DNA from: Shewanella colwelliana ATCC 39565
Lineage (GTDB): Bacteria; Pseudomonadota; Gammaproteobacteria; Enterobacterales; Shewanellaceae
Direction: 5' to 3'
Assembly: GCF_000518705.1 (NCBI RefSeq)
Contig: NZ_JAEC01000021.1
Span: 1 to 64,000, forward strand
DNA length: 64,000 nucleotides
The notes below the pieces were generated by a model. That model made no database searches and was not told the DNA's origin. It saw nothing but the letters and a program-made list of their open reading frames with translations. Of this stretch, positions 38,792 through 46,838 are shown in pieces (within the stretch, counting starts at the first letter, position 1; every line of letters begins with the position of its first letter). Position numbers and translations under genes: made by a program.

Positions 38792-39152
38792 CACTGGCGT
38801 CAGTGGCGAAATCCACGGACTAAGGTGCAAAATTTACCTAAATGTGGAGTCAGGATCCAAGCAGCCGTTGCTTGTGGTATCACAAGTAAAGGCCCTTGGC
38901 GTAGATCTACAACACCAGGAATACAGCAAGCGTTGAGCAATGAGTATCTGAAGAAAGCAGGATTATATTCACTAAGAGATGGATGGATCGCAGTTCACTA
39001 TCCGAACCAGAAAACAGGTTAGGCGTTCTAAATGAACCGCCCTCGGCTCTGGCATCCTGCTTCGCCCTACCTCCTAAATCCATTTAGTCGTGTGCGGAGC
39101 CGCATGCAGGGTGGTGTGGGGGCTGGAGGCTAGATACCTCCGGCTACCCGAT
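38792..39152 (+). mobile_element. Group II intron 3' remnant (maturase tail plus domains V-VI)
   Basis: An open frame from 38792 to the TAG at 39022 reads HWRQWRNPRTKVQNLPK... and ends ...SNEYLKKAGLYSLRDGW, the characteristic C-terminal tail of group II intron reverse transcriptase/maturases. Downstream are the intron 3' structural elements. GTGTGCGGAGCCGCATGCAG and GGTGGTGTGGG (39091-39120) resemble domain V, and GGAGG-CTAGATA-CCTCC (39125-39141) domain VI. The end is the usual CTACCCGAT. The reverse transcriptase domain and 5' half are missing. Between GAACCGCC and GTCGTGTGCGG about 45 bp is inserted, sharing text with MITE copy B, so domain V is itself interrupted. Confidence 0.8.
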
Positions 39153-39162
39153 TAGCATTTTT

Positions 39163-39540
39163 TTAGATTGATGTGTAAGTCTTACCTTCGATTAAGCCAT
39201 CGTTGGAAAGTGTAATTTCCAGACGTTTGAACAGTGCAAAGAAATCCGTAAGATTCATATCAATCCTAATTTCTCTAACTTGCATTGGTTCGCCTGAAGC
39301 TTGAAGCATCTCTGGAATGTTATCGTAGCCATTTAATCCTGAGACTAAGAACTTAACACTCACGGGATCTCGGTGTGCGCCGTGGTTTTCGCCTGCCCAC
39401 ATAGAAATCCCCACAACAAACTCATTAGTGATATGGCCTTTGTCTTTTAACCACTTAGCTGCATCAGTCATATCTGCGCGATCAGCTGCCGCACTACCTT
39501 TTAAATCATTGTATTGAACTGACGCTTTGAAAATTTCCAT
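39163..39540 (-). CDS. Hypothetical protein, second gene of an orphan pair
   Basis: A 125-aa soluble protein without a signal peptide or membrane segment; I do not recognise the family. It begins MEIFKASVQYNDLKGSAAAD, has ISMWAGENHGAHRDPVSVKF near the middle, and an alternating beta-rich C-terminal half. The ATG at 39540 was chosen because it follows AAAGGATAATTTA and lies just after the upstream gene; a longer frame starts inside that gene. The pair sits directly beside the intron remnant and between repeat clusters, so acquisition by transfer is possible. Confidence 0.65.
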   Translation of the reverse strand: MEIFKASVQYNDLKGSAAADRADMTDAAKWLKDKGHITNEFVVGISMWAGENHGAHRDPVSVKFLVSGLNGYDNIPEMLQASGEPMQVREIRIDMNLTDFFALFKRLEITLSNDGLIEGKTYTSI

Positions 39541-39565
39541 TAAATTATCCTTTAGTGATGGTTTG

Positions 39566-40144
39566 TTATGCATTTCCTGTATATGGCTTGAAGATTTCAA
39601 GCGCCTCTTTTTCAATTAGCAGCCTTATACAATGGCTCGTAAAGCCATATATTTCAATAAGCTCCACAATCGTTGAGTGAGCTTCTTCTGGCGTGCTAGG
39701 TTTTTCTATTTCTTCGGCACGAGCCATATATTTATGGAGTTGCTCATGCTCTCTCGGATATGCACCAGAGTATTGCTTCATCTCATCGTTTATATGGTTC
39801 AGCTGGAATGGAATACCTTCTATGTAGACCACTAAATACTTGTTGATAAATGTTGAAAAATTTAACTCATCATCCATGTTTGCAAGAGTCATTCCTGCAA
39901 ATTGACCAAGCCCCTCATTGAGACTTGCGATTGACTCATCAACTTTTGCTAGTTTCTCTTTGTGGAAATCAAAGATTTTCTCTCGGGCTTTGAACTCGTT
40001 ATTCTTGTTCAATTCTTCTATTTTCAGGAGTAATTGAGATTTTCCAGCTTTATAGCCAACCACAGCTGTAATAAGAGCAGGACCAAGAATCTTGATTGCA
40101 TCTGACATGACATCCATTGTCATTTTGTATAGCTCTGGGTCCAT
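39566..40144 (-). CDS. Hypothetical protein with an N-terminal membrane helix, first gene of an orphan pair
   Basis: A 192-aa protein of unknown function. One hydrophobic segment near 17-33 (AIKILGPALITAVVGYKAG) is followed by a charged, probably coiled-coil region (about 35-75, rich in Lys/Glu) and a helical C-terminal domain. This layout, a membrane anchor plus a coiled coil, occurs in many small sensor, effector or immunity proteins, but no specific family is evident. It is 25 bp upstream of its partner, the spacing of a two-gene operon. Confidence 0.7.
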   Translation of the reverse strand: MDPELYKMTMDVMSDAIKILGPALITAVVGYKAGKSQLLLKIEELNKNNEFKAREKIFDFHKEKLAKVDESIASLNEGLGQFAGMTLANMDDELNFSTFINKYLVVYIEGIPFQLNHINDEMKQYSGAYPREHEQLHKYMARAEEIEKPSTPEEAHSTIVELIEIYGFTSHCIRLLIEKEALEIFKPYTGNA

Positions 40145-40469
40145 TTATTTATCCTTGCTCAATGTGCATAAAAGCTTATTGAATAGCTGTTCAATAAACT
40201 GCTGCTTTAAATTTAACTTACAGCAACTATGCCACGCTAATCCATTGAAATTCTGCGACAAAGTTAACATTGCTTTCAAAAAAATTGAATAAGTTGCCCG
40301 CAAAACTAAACCAGTTGATGTAGAGGTCTCTACAACAAATCATTAAATCAAAACAATTCAATTAATTACAAAAGCAAAAGAGGTTTATCGAGCGTAAAAA
40401 ACAAGTTTTTCGCTCTGTTCTCTTACGAACATCAAAGGTCGCAAAAGCGTGTTAACTTTTGAACTACCG

Positions 40470-41760
40470 ACTCACACCAGATGAAGTAAAATCGAAGAGA
40501 TAAAATAACCCAGTGTAAGCGCGGTTTTGGCCTTCGAAATCATGGATGATTTCGCAGAGCCCACAAGGATGTGCTCGTGGCGAGCCAAAAGAGCGCTTGC
40601 ACATTCCTCGCCGGACAGGCGTTAAGTAACGGCAAGGTGTGACCTTCTAAAACACCCAACAAATAAGATGCAGCCAAACGCTACTTAAGCTAAATGAAAA
40701 AATGCCAGACCTTCATTCCAAGTTGGGGTAAAAGCACGTTAGCTTTTTACTCGCCACTCACACCAAATGAAGCTAAATCGAAGAGAGTGAATAACCCAGT
40801 GTAGATGCAGCTGAGGGTATCGAAAACATGGCCGAAAATGTTCCTGACATTTTTCGGCATTCCCTACTTCCATGTAGGTCAGATGTTTTCGTTAAGCGAC
40901 CAAGGACCGCACACAAGGATCCCTATCTAAAAGCCAGTTCGGCATCCCTGCCTCTCGTTCGTTAGCATGAAGCGATGCTTCACTCACCGTGCCAAAAGAG
41001 CGCTTGCACATTCCTCGCCGGACAGGCGTTCAGCAACAGCGAAGGTATGACCTTCAAACACACTTAACAAATAAGATGCAGCCAAACGCTACTTAAGCTA
41101 AATGAAAAAATGCCAGACCTTCATTCCAAGGCCAACCCTCTTTGGGCAAAAGCACGTTAACTTTTTACTCGCCACTCACACCAAATGCAGCTTAATCGAA
41201 GAAACGTTAGAAACCAAGTGTAAACGCGGCTGCGGCCTTTGCCAGCAGGGATGCTGGCGTAGAGCCCACAAGGATGTGCTTGCGGCGTGTCGCAGAAGTG
41301 TTTGCACATAAGCTCACCGCAGGTGATTGATTGCTATGAAGGTACGACCTTCAAATACCCTTAACAAATAAGATGCGGCCAAACGCCACTAAAGCTAATC
41401 CAAAAAATGCCAAACCTTCATGCCAAGGCCAACAAACTTTGGAGCAGAACCTAGTTGTCTTGTTACTCATTACTCGTATCAAGTGACGCTAAGTCGAAGA
41501 GACAAAATAACCCGGTGCATATACGGCTGAGGGTATCGAAAACATGGCCAAAAATGTTCCCGACATTTTGTAGCATTCCCTATATCCATGTAGATCATCC
41601 ATGTAGGTCAGCTGTTTTCGTTAAGCGGCCAAGGATGGCAAAGCGTCCCGAAGCAGTCTCTGCACATTCGCTCATCACGGGTGATAGATTGCCATGACGG
41701 TATACCTTCAAAAATACGGCTAAAATATAATGAAGCCTGCCGCTACTCAAGAGAATACAG
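40470..41760. repeat. Tandem cluster of hairpin-bearing repeat units
   Basis: Four diverged units begin at about 40470, 40758, 41175 and 41474, each with an edge like TCACACCAAATGAAGCTAAATCGAAGAG, giving periods of about 288, 417 and 300 bp. Hairpins: 40535-40554, 40562-40573, 40833-40860, 40864-40879, 41241-41258 and 41267-41278. The segment 40822-40893 adds an outer stem CGAAAACAT/ATGTTTTCG around two inner hairpins, making a three-way junction. Blocks such as CCTCGCCGGACAGGCGT are shared with the 2.4 kb copy. The ORFs seen here are repeat-derived and not called. 40145-40469 holds nothing recognisable. Confidence 0.8.
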
Positions 41761-41769
41761 ATGTTTACC

Positions 41770-42516
41770 CTATGTTTGATGCTTGATCAAACCTTTGAGC
41801 GATGACTCTTCCGCATACGTTAGGGGGCGTAACTCTCCCTCTGTAAGGTTGCCCAGTTGCAAGGATTCGATAGCAATGCGTTTGAGATCGATAACTTTAA
41901 ACCCAAGTGCTTGACTCATGCGCCGTATCTGCCGATTAAGCCCTTGGGTTAACACAATTTCAAACCGGTCAGTGCTTAGGCGCGTAATCTTACAGGGCAG
42001 TGTGGTGACATCCTTATAGCTAACGCCCGCAGCCATTTGCTGTAAAAAGGTATCGTCAAAGGCCCGTGCCACCTGTACCTGATAGTATTTGCGGTGGTGA
42101 AAGTCAGGGTGCATTAGGCTTTGGGTTAGCGCCCCGTCATTGGTGAGCAGCAGTAATCCTCGCGAGTCTTTATCTAAGCGGCCAACAGGGTAGAGTCGAG
42201 GTTGTTTAGGCAATAGGTGGATAAGACTCGTCGGATCATGTGCCAACAGGCGGCAATCGGTACCCACTTTTTTGTGTAGCATCCAATACTGCTTAGTTTC
42301 AATTGGTCCAAGCGGCAAGCCATCCACCATGATGTTCAGCGCGGCGCACGGCTGAAGTTCTGGTGTTGTCAAAGAAAGGTTTATCTGGTCAATATGGTTA
42401 GCGATACGCCCAGCAATTGTCACGCGGCCGTCACGAATTAACCGTGTGGCGGCGCGTCGAGAGCAGTGCCCTGTGAGAGCGATATATTGGGCTAGGCGCA
42501 TACTATGATCAATCAA
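41770..42516 (-). CDS. RsuA/RluB/E/F-family 23S/16S pseudouridine synthase
   Basis: A 248-aa RNA-modifying enzyme. The N-terminal S4 RNA-binding domain (about 6-60) includes AQYIALTGHCSRRAATRLIRDG. The catalytic domain has the active-site aspartate in YPVGRLDKDSRGLLLLTNDG near 114, and QGLNRQIRRMSQALG near 194. The length and the absence of an extended C-terminus favour RluF or a similar protein, but the target uridine cannot be assigned. The start overlaps the DUF998 stop by 4 bp, so the two genes are probably one operon. Confidence 0.88.
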   Translation of the reverse strand: MIDHSMRLAQYIALTGHCSRRAATRLIRDGRVTIAGRIANHIDQINLSLTTPELQPCAALNIMVDGLPLGPIETKQYWMLHKKVGTDCRLLAHDPTSLIHLLPKQPRLYPVGRLDKDSRGLLLLTNDGALTQSLMHPDFHHRKYYQVQVARAFDDTFLQQMAAGVSYKDVTTLPCKITRLSTDRFEIVLTQGLNRQIRRMSQALGFKVIDLKRIAIESLQLGNLTEGELRPLTYAEESSLKGLIKHQT

Positions 42517-43214
42517 TAGGTCACAGACAGGCTTTTTGACAGCGAATCTTTATAACTTTGCCTTGCAAGCTTGTTTACCGTGAGCGCCAGCATGATACAC
42601 CAGACCATCACTAAGTTGGTTTGGCACCACATTACAATCGCAACCATGCAGGGCATATCGGCTGGATGTTGGCATGGGTCAAAATCTAAGGTGCTCCAAT
42701 TGAGTAAGGTGGCCAATGTGCAAGCGCAAATGAATCCCAGCGCGCTGACAATAAACAAGGGGGTGGGAAAGGCCACTTTATGGTTGACGCGTGCACACAT
42801 GGTTAAAAAGTAGAGCGCGATAGTGCCCACTAAAAAACTGGTCGAATAGAGTCTGTGCTCAAACAGATAATTGATAGGGTAGATACCGATAAGGATGATT
42901 GACACCCCAACCCAAATACCCGCTATTGAGATGTAGTTACCAAAATGGCCCAACTTAAGCTGCATCAGTCCATACATGGCGAGCAGAATACAGCTTCCAG
43001 CCATAATTAGGCCCATATTAAAGATGTAGGCGAGTGGCGAGTTAACATAGTTGCCCAGGAAGTCGGGGCGCTGACTAAAGGTCGCTAATCCTATCTCTTG
43101 AAACTTGGCGAAGAGTGAAATTGAGATGCCTAACGCAGAGGCCAATGCGCCGGCCAAAATAGTGAAAACCACCATGCGGTGTAGATCATAATTGATATGT
43201 TGTTGTGGGGTCAT
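42513..43214 (-). CDS. DUF998 membrane protein
   Basis: A 233-aa inner-membrane protein with six hydrophobic helices, matching the DUF998 layout; its function is unknown. ATG at 43214 was preferred. The alternative at 43244 lies within the U-run of the preceding terminator and has no ribosome-binding site. The stop overlaps the pseudouridine synthase start. Confidence 0.7.
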   Translation of the reverse strand: MTPQQHINYDLHRMVVFTILAGALASALGISISLFAKFQEIGLATFSQRPDFLGNYVNSPLAYIFNMGLIMAGSCILLAMYGLMQLKLGHFGNYISIAGIWVGVSIILIGIYPINYLFEHRLYSTSFLVGTIALYFLTMCARVNHKVAFPTPLFIVSALGFICACTLATLLNWSTLDFDPCQHPADMPCMVAIVMWCQTNLVMVWCIMLALTVNKLARQSYKDSLSKSLSVTY

Positions 43215-43245
43215 AGGTTGCCATTTTCTTATTTTTATCAACATA

Positions 43246-43275
43246 AAAAAGGAGCACAGTTAGCTGCACTCCTTT
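43246..43275 (-). terminator. Rho-independent terminator after the NhaC-type gene
   Basis: The stem AAAGGAG..CAG/CTG..CTCCTTT, with a small internal loop, is followed by a U-run on the minus strand. It separates the NhaC-type antiporter from the DUF998 gene. 43276-43442 shows no gene. Confidence 0.7.
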
Positions 43276-43442
43276 GATGGTTGGCACGATCTCTTATGAG
43301 GTGTAATTCACAACATAGGTTGTGAGCGCCTCATTTAGCGCCTTTTGGTCATTTCCCTATGGCTACAGTTTAAGTGAAAATGGCGGCTTTGTGGTAGCTA
43401 GTTTTTATCCAAATGTAACATATTATTTCTGCCGGGCTGCCA

Positions 43443-44786
43443 TTAATGGCGCTTACGCAGTACGACAATTGCAATGGCTACCACAGCCAATACCATGCAA
43501 TACCATGCGTGTGTGACCGCTTCTAATGGGCTAATGCTAAAGGTTGAAGCAATCAACAGTGCTTGGGCACCATAGGGAATTAACCCCTGCACAATGCAAG
43601 AGAAAATGTCTAAAATACTCGCGGCACGCTTAGGTGTTACATTGTGTTTCTGTGCCAGCTCTTTTGCGATATCGCCCGTTACGACAATCGATACCGTATT
43701 GTTAGCGACGCAGGTGTTAGTGGCGGCAACAATACCTGCCATCCCCAATTCTGATGCGCGGGTTGATGCCTCGCCTTTGGCTTTTGAAAAACGAACAATC
43801 AATTTTTCAATCTGTTTGCTGACAAAGGCTAAGCCGCCTTGTTGTTGCATTAATGCCGCTAATCCACCGACTAACATGGAGAGAATGAAGATCTCTTGCA
43901 TGTTACTAAAGCCAGCATAGATATCTTGACCAAATTGAATTACACCATAATCCATAGTGAGCAAGCCAGTGATCCCAGCCAGTAAAATACCTATGGTTAA
44001 CACCACGAATACGTTAAGGCCTGACACCGCTAAGATTAAGATGGTGAGATAAGGTATAACTTTAACAAAGTCAATATCTTGTGCGGCTACATCAGCTTGA
44101 CCTTGGCCTACCAAGGTGAAAATAACTAAGGTGATGATGGAGGCGGGAATCGCGAAGATAAGGTTTTCTTTGAACTTATCTTTCATCTCACAACCTTGGG
44201 TGCGGGTTGAAGCTATCGTGGTGTCGGAGATGATAGAGAGGTTATCACCAAACAGTGCACCAGAGATCACCGCACCAGCCATAATAGCAAGGTCGATTTG
44301 TGCTTCATTTGCAACACCAAGTGCAATCGGTGCAACGGCAGCGATGGTGCCCATTGAGGTTCCCATGGCGGTTGCTATGAATGCCGCTATGACAAAGAAG
44401 CCCGGTAACAGTAGGCTTGATGGAACAAGTGATAGGCCAAGGGCAACTGTTGCATCTACGCCGCCAGTGGCTTTGGCGACTGCAGCGAAGGCGCCTGCCA
44501 GTAAATAAATGAGGCACATAGCAATAATATTGGCGTGGCCAATACCAGCAATAAAGGTTTCAATGCTTTGATTAAGCTTCTGCTTAGAGATGATCAGCGC
44601 GAAAATAATGGCTGGCAGAATCGCAATCACACTCGGCAGCTGGTAAAACGCAAAGTCTACCCCTTGGCTTTGAAAATAAACCCCCGCACCAATAAACAAG
44701 GCTAGGAATAAAAACAGTGGTAAGAGTGCAATAAACGATGCGCTGGGCTTTGCGGTTGAGGTTTGGGCATGTGTAGAAGTAGTCAA
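43443..44786 (-). CDS. NhaC-family Na+/H+ antiporter-type transporter
   Basis: A 447-aa inner-membrane protein with about eleven helices, of the NhaC family. Typical stretches include AAVAKATGGVDATVALGL, ATAMGTSMGTIAAVAPIALG, GDNLSIISDTTIAST and ATNTCVANNTVSIVVTGDIAK. Relatives exchange Na+ for H+, and some are proposed amino-acid (lysine) transporters, so the substrate is open. The TTG start at 44786 was chosen because it follows AAAAGAGAGACC; an ATG 42 bp upstream would run into the structured leader. The leader upstream is predicted to fold and is listed separately. Confidence 0.85.
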   Translation of the reverse strand: MTTSTHAQTSTAKPSASFIALLPLFLFLALFIGAGVYFQSQGVDFAFYQLPSVIAILPAIIFALIISKQKLNQSIETFIAGIGHANIIAMCLIYLLAGAFAAVAKATGGVDATVALGLSLVPSSLLLPGFFVIAAFIATAMGTSMGTIAAVAPIALGVANEAQIDLAIMAGAVISGALFGDNLSIISDTTIASTRTQGCEMKDKFKENLIFAIPASIITLVIFTLVGQGQADVAAQDIDFVKVIPYLTILILAVSGLNVFVVLTIGILLAGITGLLTMDYGVIQFGQDIYAGFSNMQEIFILSMLVGGLAALMQQQGGLAFVSKQIEKLIVRFSKAKGEASTRASELGMAGIVAATNTCVANNTVSIVVTGDIAKELAQKHNVTPKRAASILDIFSCIVQGLIPYGAQALLIASTFSISPLEAVTHAWYCMVLAVVAIAIVVLRKRH

Positions 44787-44834
44787 TTTGGTCTCTCTTT
44801 TCTCATAAACGGCTCTATAGCGGAGCATCTCAAT

Positions 44835-44915
44835 ATAACGAGATACGAACCTTAGGTTCCCATGCCCTCCTAGCTGGAACCTCCGCCATCAATGGGCAGC
44901 ATAGGTTATCTCAAT
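44835..44915 (-). ncRNA. Candidate riboswitch-like pseudoknot in the NhaC leader
   Basis: On the minus strand the leader pairs as follows. P1 is GAGATAACC (44912-44904) with GGTT(CG)TATCTC (44851-44840). P2 is AGGTTCC (44882-44876) with GGAACCT (44860-44854). The P2 loop GGGCA (44867-44863) pairs with upstream TGCCC (44898-44894) to form a pseudoknot. The stretch GATGGCGGAGGTTCC looks like a conserved aptamer core. It does not match the lysine riboswitch. A Na+-sensing class (the former DUF1646 motif) is a reasonable guess from the gene it precedes, but I could not confirm it. 44936-45161 has an AGACGTCT pair hairpin and nothing else clear. Confidence 0.55.
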
Positions 44916-45161
44916 AGGTGAGAGGATATGAGATTGGAAGACGTCTGTCAATTTAGACGTCTAGATGTTTTTACTTCTATATGTATCCGTGACGTTAAAT
45001 TGCGTGTTAGGTCACCTAAACTGCTACTGATTGGCATCACTTAACTTGCCAAGATCGATTGAGGAGATCAAATCTTTTGTGGCGAACACCTGGTGAGTCT
45101 GCCAATAGAGAGCGCCCCATGTTAACCTTGTGGCAGAAATTGCAATCAACCAAGAACCCTA

Positions 45162-45686
45162 ATGCAACTGATTGATATTGATAAAACCGTCTACCGTAAA
45201 CACCTCAACCGTGTGATCACGGTTTTTGTTGCCAGCCTTGCCATACTATCTGTGTTACTGGGGCAATTACTGATTCAGTTTTTTGGCCAGACATAGGTGG
45301 CCAGTGGTGAGTCGACCGGTAATCTGCACCTTAATGTTTTAGGTGTCCTTGTTGCGGTCATTATTTGTGCTGGCACCTTATACTCGCAACGAGAGCATAT
45401 TTATTTTAAAGAGGTGTTTTATGTTTCTCGGCTTAAAGCATTGCAAAACCGGATTTACCGCAAACTAAAATCGATTAAACAGCAGGCCGAAAAAGATGAT
45501 GTCGATGCCCTGATCACCCTAAGCTTTTACTATGCAAGTCTGAAATTCGTCTATCTCTTGGATGACAACACTCTAACGTTGAATCAGGTCGACAGCGACT
45601 TTTTAGCCATTAAGCAGCAAATTCAAGTTCGTGGTCTTAACGTCGATGAGCGTGATTTTAAAGTGGAAATGCTAGAGGGCTTGTAA
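45162..45686 (+). pseudogene. DUF3087 membrane protein, interrupted by an in-frame TAG
   Basis: The frame from the ATG at 45162 runs 44 codons (MQLIDIDKTVYRKHLNRVI..., one membrane helix), stops at TAG 45294-45296, then continues open in the same frame to 45686. The downstream part supplies a second helix (LNVLGVLVAVIICAG), FKEVFYVSRLKALQNRIYRKL and a helical tail. Together they make the roughly 174-residue DUF3087 layout. A GTG directly follows the TAG, but no ribosome-binding site supports a start there. A point mutation (for example CAG to TAG) or a sequencing error is the simplest cause. The family's function is unknown. Confidence 0.75.
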
Positions 45687-45696
45687 CTTTTCATCA

Positions 45697-45740
45697 ATAG
45701 CATTAATTAACCCGTAGGTTTGATTAATGCTATTGGGCTC
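45697..45740. terminator. Bidirectional hairpin between the DUF3087 gene and the LysR gene
   Basis: A long stem AATAGCATTAATTAACC/GGTTTGATTAATGCTATT with a CGTA loop and a near-perfect match. It lies between convergent genes. The T-run is weak, so it is called a terminator with moderate confidence. Confidence 0.6.
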
Positions 45741-45791
45741 CATCGGCGCTCCGTGTTTTTCGTGTTGTTATTTTCTCATCTTGCGCCAAGG

Positions 45792-46724
45792 CTATTCCTG
45801 CGACAGCGAGAATACCTCATTAAATGCCGCCATGAGTAGCTCCACTTTCGCACTTTCGCGAGCGGACTGCTTTACCACCATAGAGAGATTAAATTGGTAG
45901 CTGGCTTCCTCGCCATGAATAATTTTCATCTCTTTAGCTTCAAGCTCTTGCTGGATATAGCTGAGCGGCAGATAACCTAAGTAGCACCCCGATAAAATTA
46001 AGGTTTTACGTGTATCAAACTGATATGCCTTTGCGGATAGATTTAGGCGCTTAAGTTGTTCTCGGCCGTCGGGGTCGATATCCACGCCCGGATGAATAGA
46101 GGGGGTCTTAGCCAGCATCTCAGCACTGATCTCCTTATCTTCTAGTAAAAAATAGGGATGCAGGTGGCTGCAACAGAGATAAATCGGCTCACTGAAGATG
46201 GTTTGATAGCTCAGACCTTCGACTTGTTGGTAGCTAGGCAATAGGCCAACGTGGGCTTTATCTTGTAGTAGTGACTTCTCAATATGGTGCAGTGCTTCGC
46301 CATCTAAAATTAGGTGCAATTGCGGTTGGCGTTGATGAATGTAAGTGATCACTTGCGCGAGCTTTTGCTGCATGGTGTGGTCAAGTTGATCGGCACAAAG
46401 TATCACCAGTTCTCCAATTAACTCTTCACCTAGGTTGTTAACAAACATAGAGAAATCATTGAGTGAGTCGAACAGTTCGATACAGGCATGATACACGGCT
46501 TGTCCTGCTTCGGTGAGGGCAAAACCGCCACGTCCTCGACTGCATAACTTCAGTTTCATGCGGCTCTCAAGGTTGGACATATGCACACTGATGGTAGAGC
46601 GTGTCACACCTAGCTCATTTTCAGCTGCCGCGAAGCCACCGTTTTCAACAACGGTGCGAAATATGCGTAATAATCGCAGGTCATATTCGGTTACGGCTTT
46701 AGGAATAATGGACTGTTTACTCAT
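45792..46724 (-). CDS. LysR-family transcriptional regulator, divergent to gabD
   Basis: A 310-aa regulator. The N-terminal winged helix-turn-helix (about 16-75) contains VVENGGFAAAENELGVTRSTISVHMSNLE, and a periplasmic-binding-like effector domain follows. It is transcribed away from gabD across a 114-bp AT-rich gap, the usual arrangement for a LysR protein controlling its neighbour. It probably responds to a GABA-pathway metabolite, but the ligand is not known. Confidence 0.88.
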   Translation of the reverse strand: MSKQSIIPKAVTEYDLRLLRIFRTVVENGGFAAAENELGVTRSTISVHMSNLESRMKLKLCSRGRGGFALTEAGQAVYHACIELFDSLNDFSMFVNNLGEELIGELVILCADQLDHTMQQKLAQVITYIHQRQPQLHLILDGEALHHIEKSLLQDKAHVGLLPSYQQVEGLSYQTIFSEPIYLCCSHLHPYFLLEDKEISAEMLAKTPSIHPGVDIDPDGREQLKRLNLSAKAYQFDTRKTLILSGCYLGYLPLSYIQQELEAKEMKIIHGEEASYQFNLSMVVKQSARESAKVELLMAAFNEVFSLSQE

Positions 46725-46838
46725 TAGTTTTACCGCTATAAAACTTATTGTTGATTATTTTGTATTTAACCTGAGATAGTTTTGCTATTCAATAGAGAAA
46801 TATGCCCGTTAACGTCAACCCTTTCGATTGGAGTATTT

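Noticed and set aside
41102..41311. 69-codon ORF in the repeat cluster
   Set aside because: It consists wholly of repeat sequence and is not preserved in the other copies.
40470..41760. Chromosomal integron (attC array)
   Set aside because: The units have conserved edges but no RYYYAAC/GTTRRRY pair at consistent places, no cassette ORFs and no integrase nearby.
44835..44915. Lysine riboswitch upstream of the NhaC-type gene
   Set aside because: The leader is too short and lacks the conserved five-helix L-box sequences.
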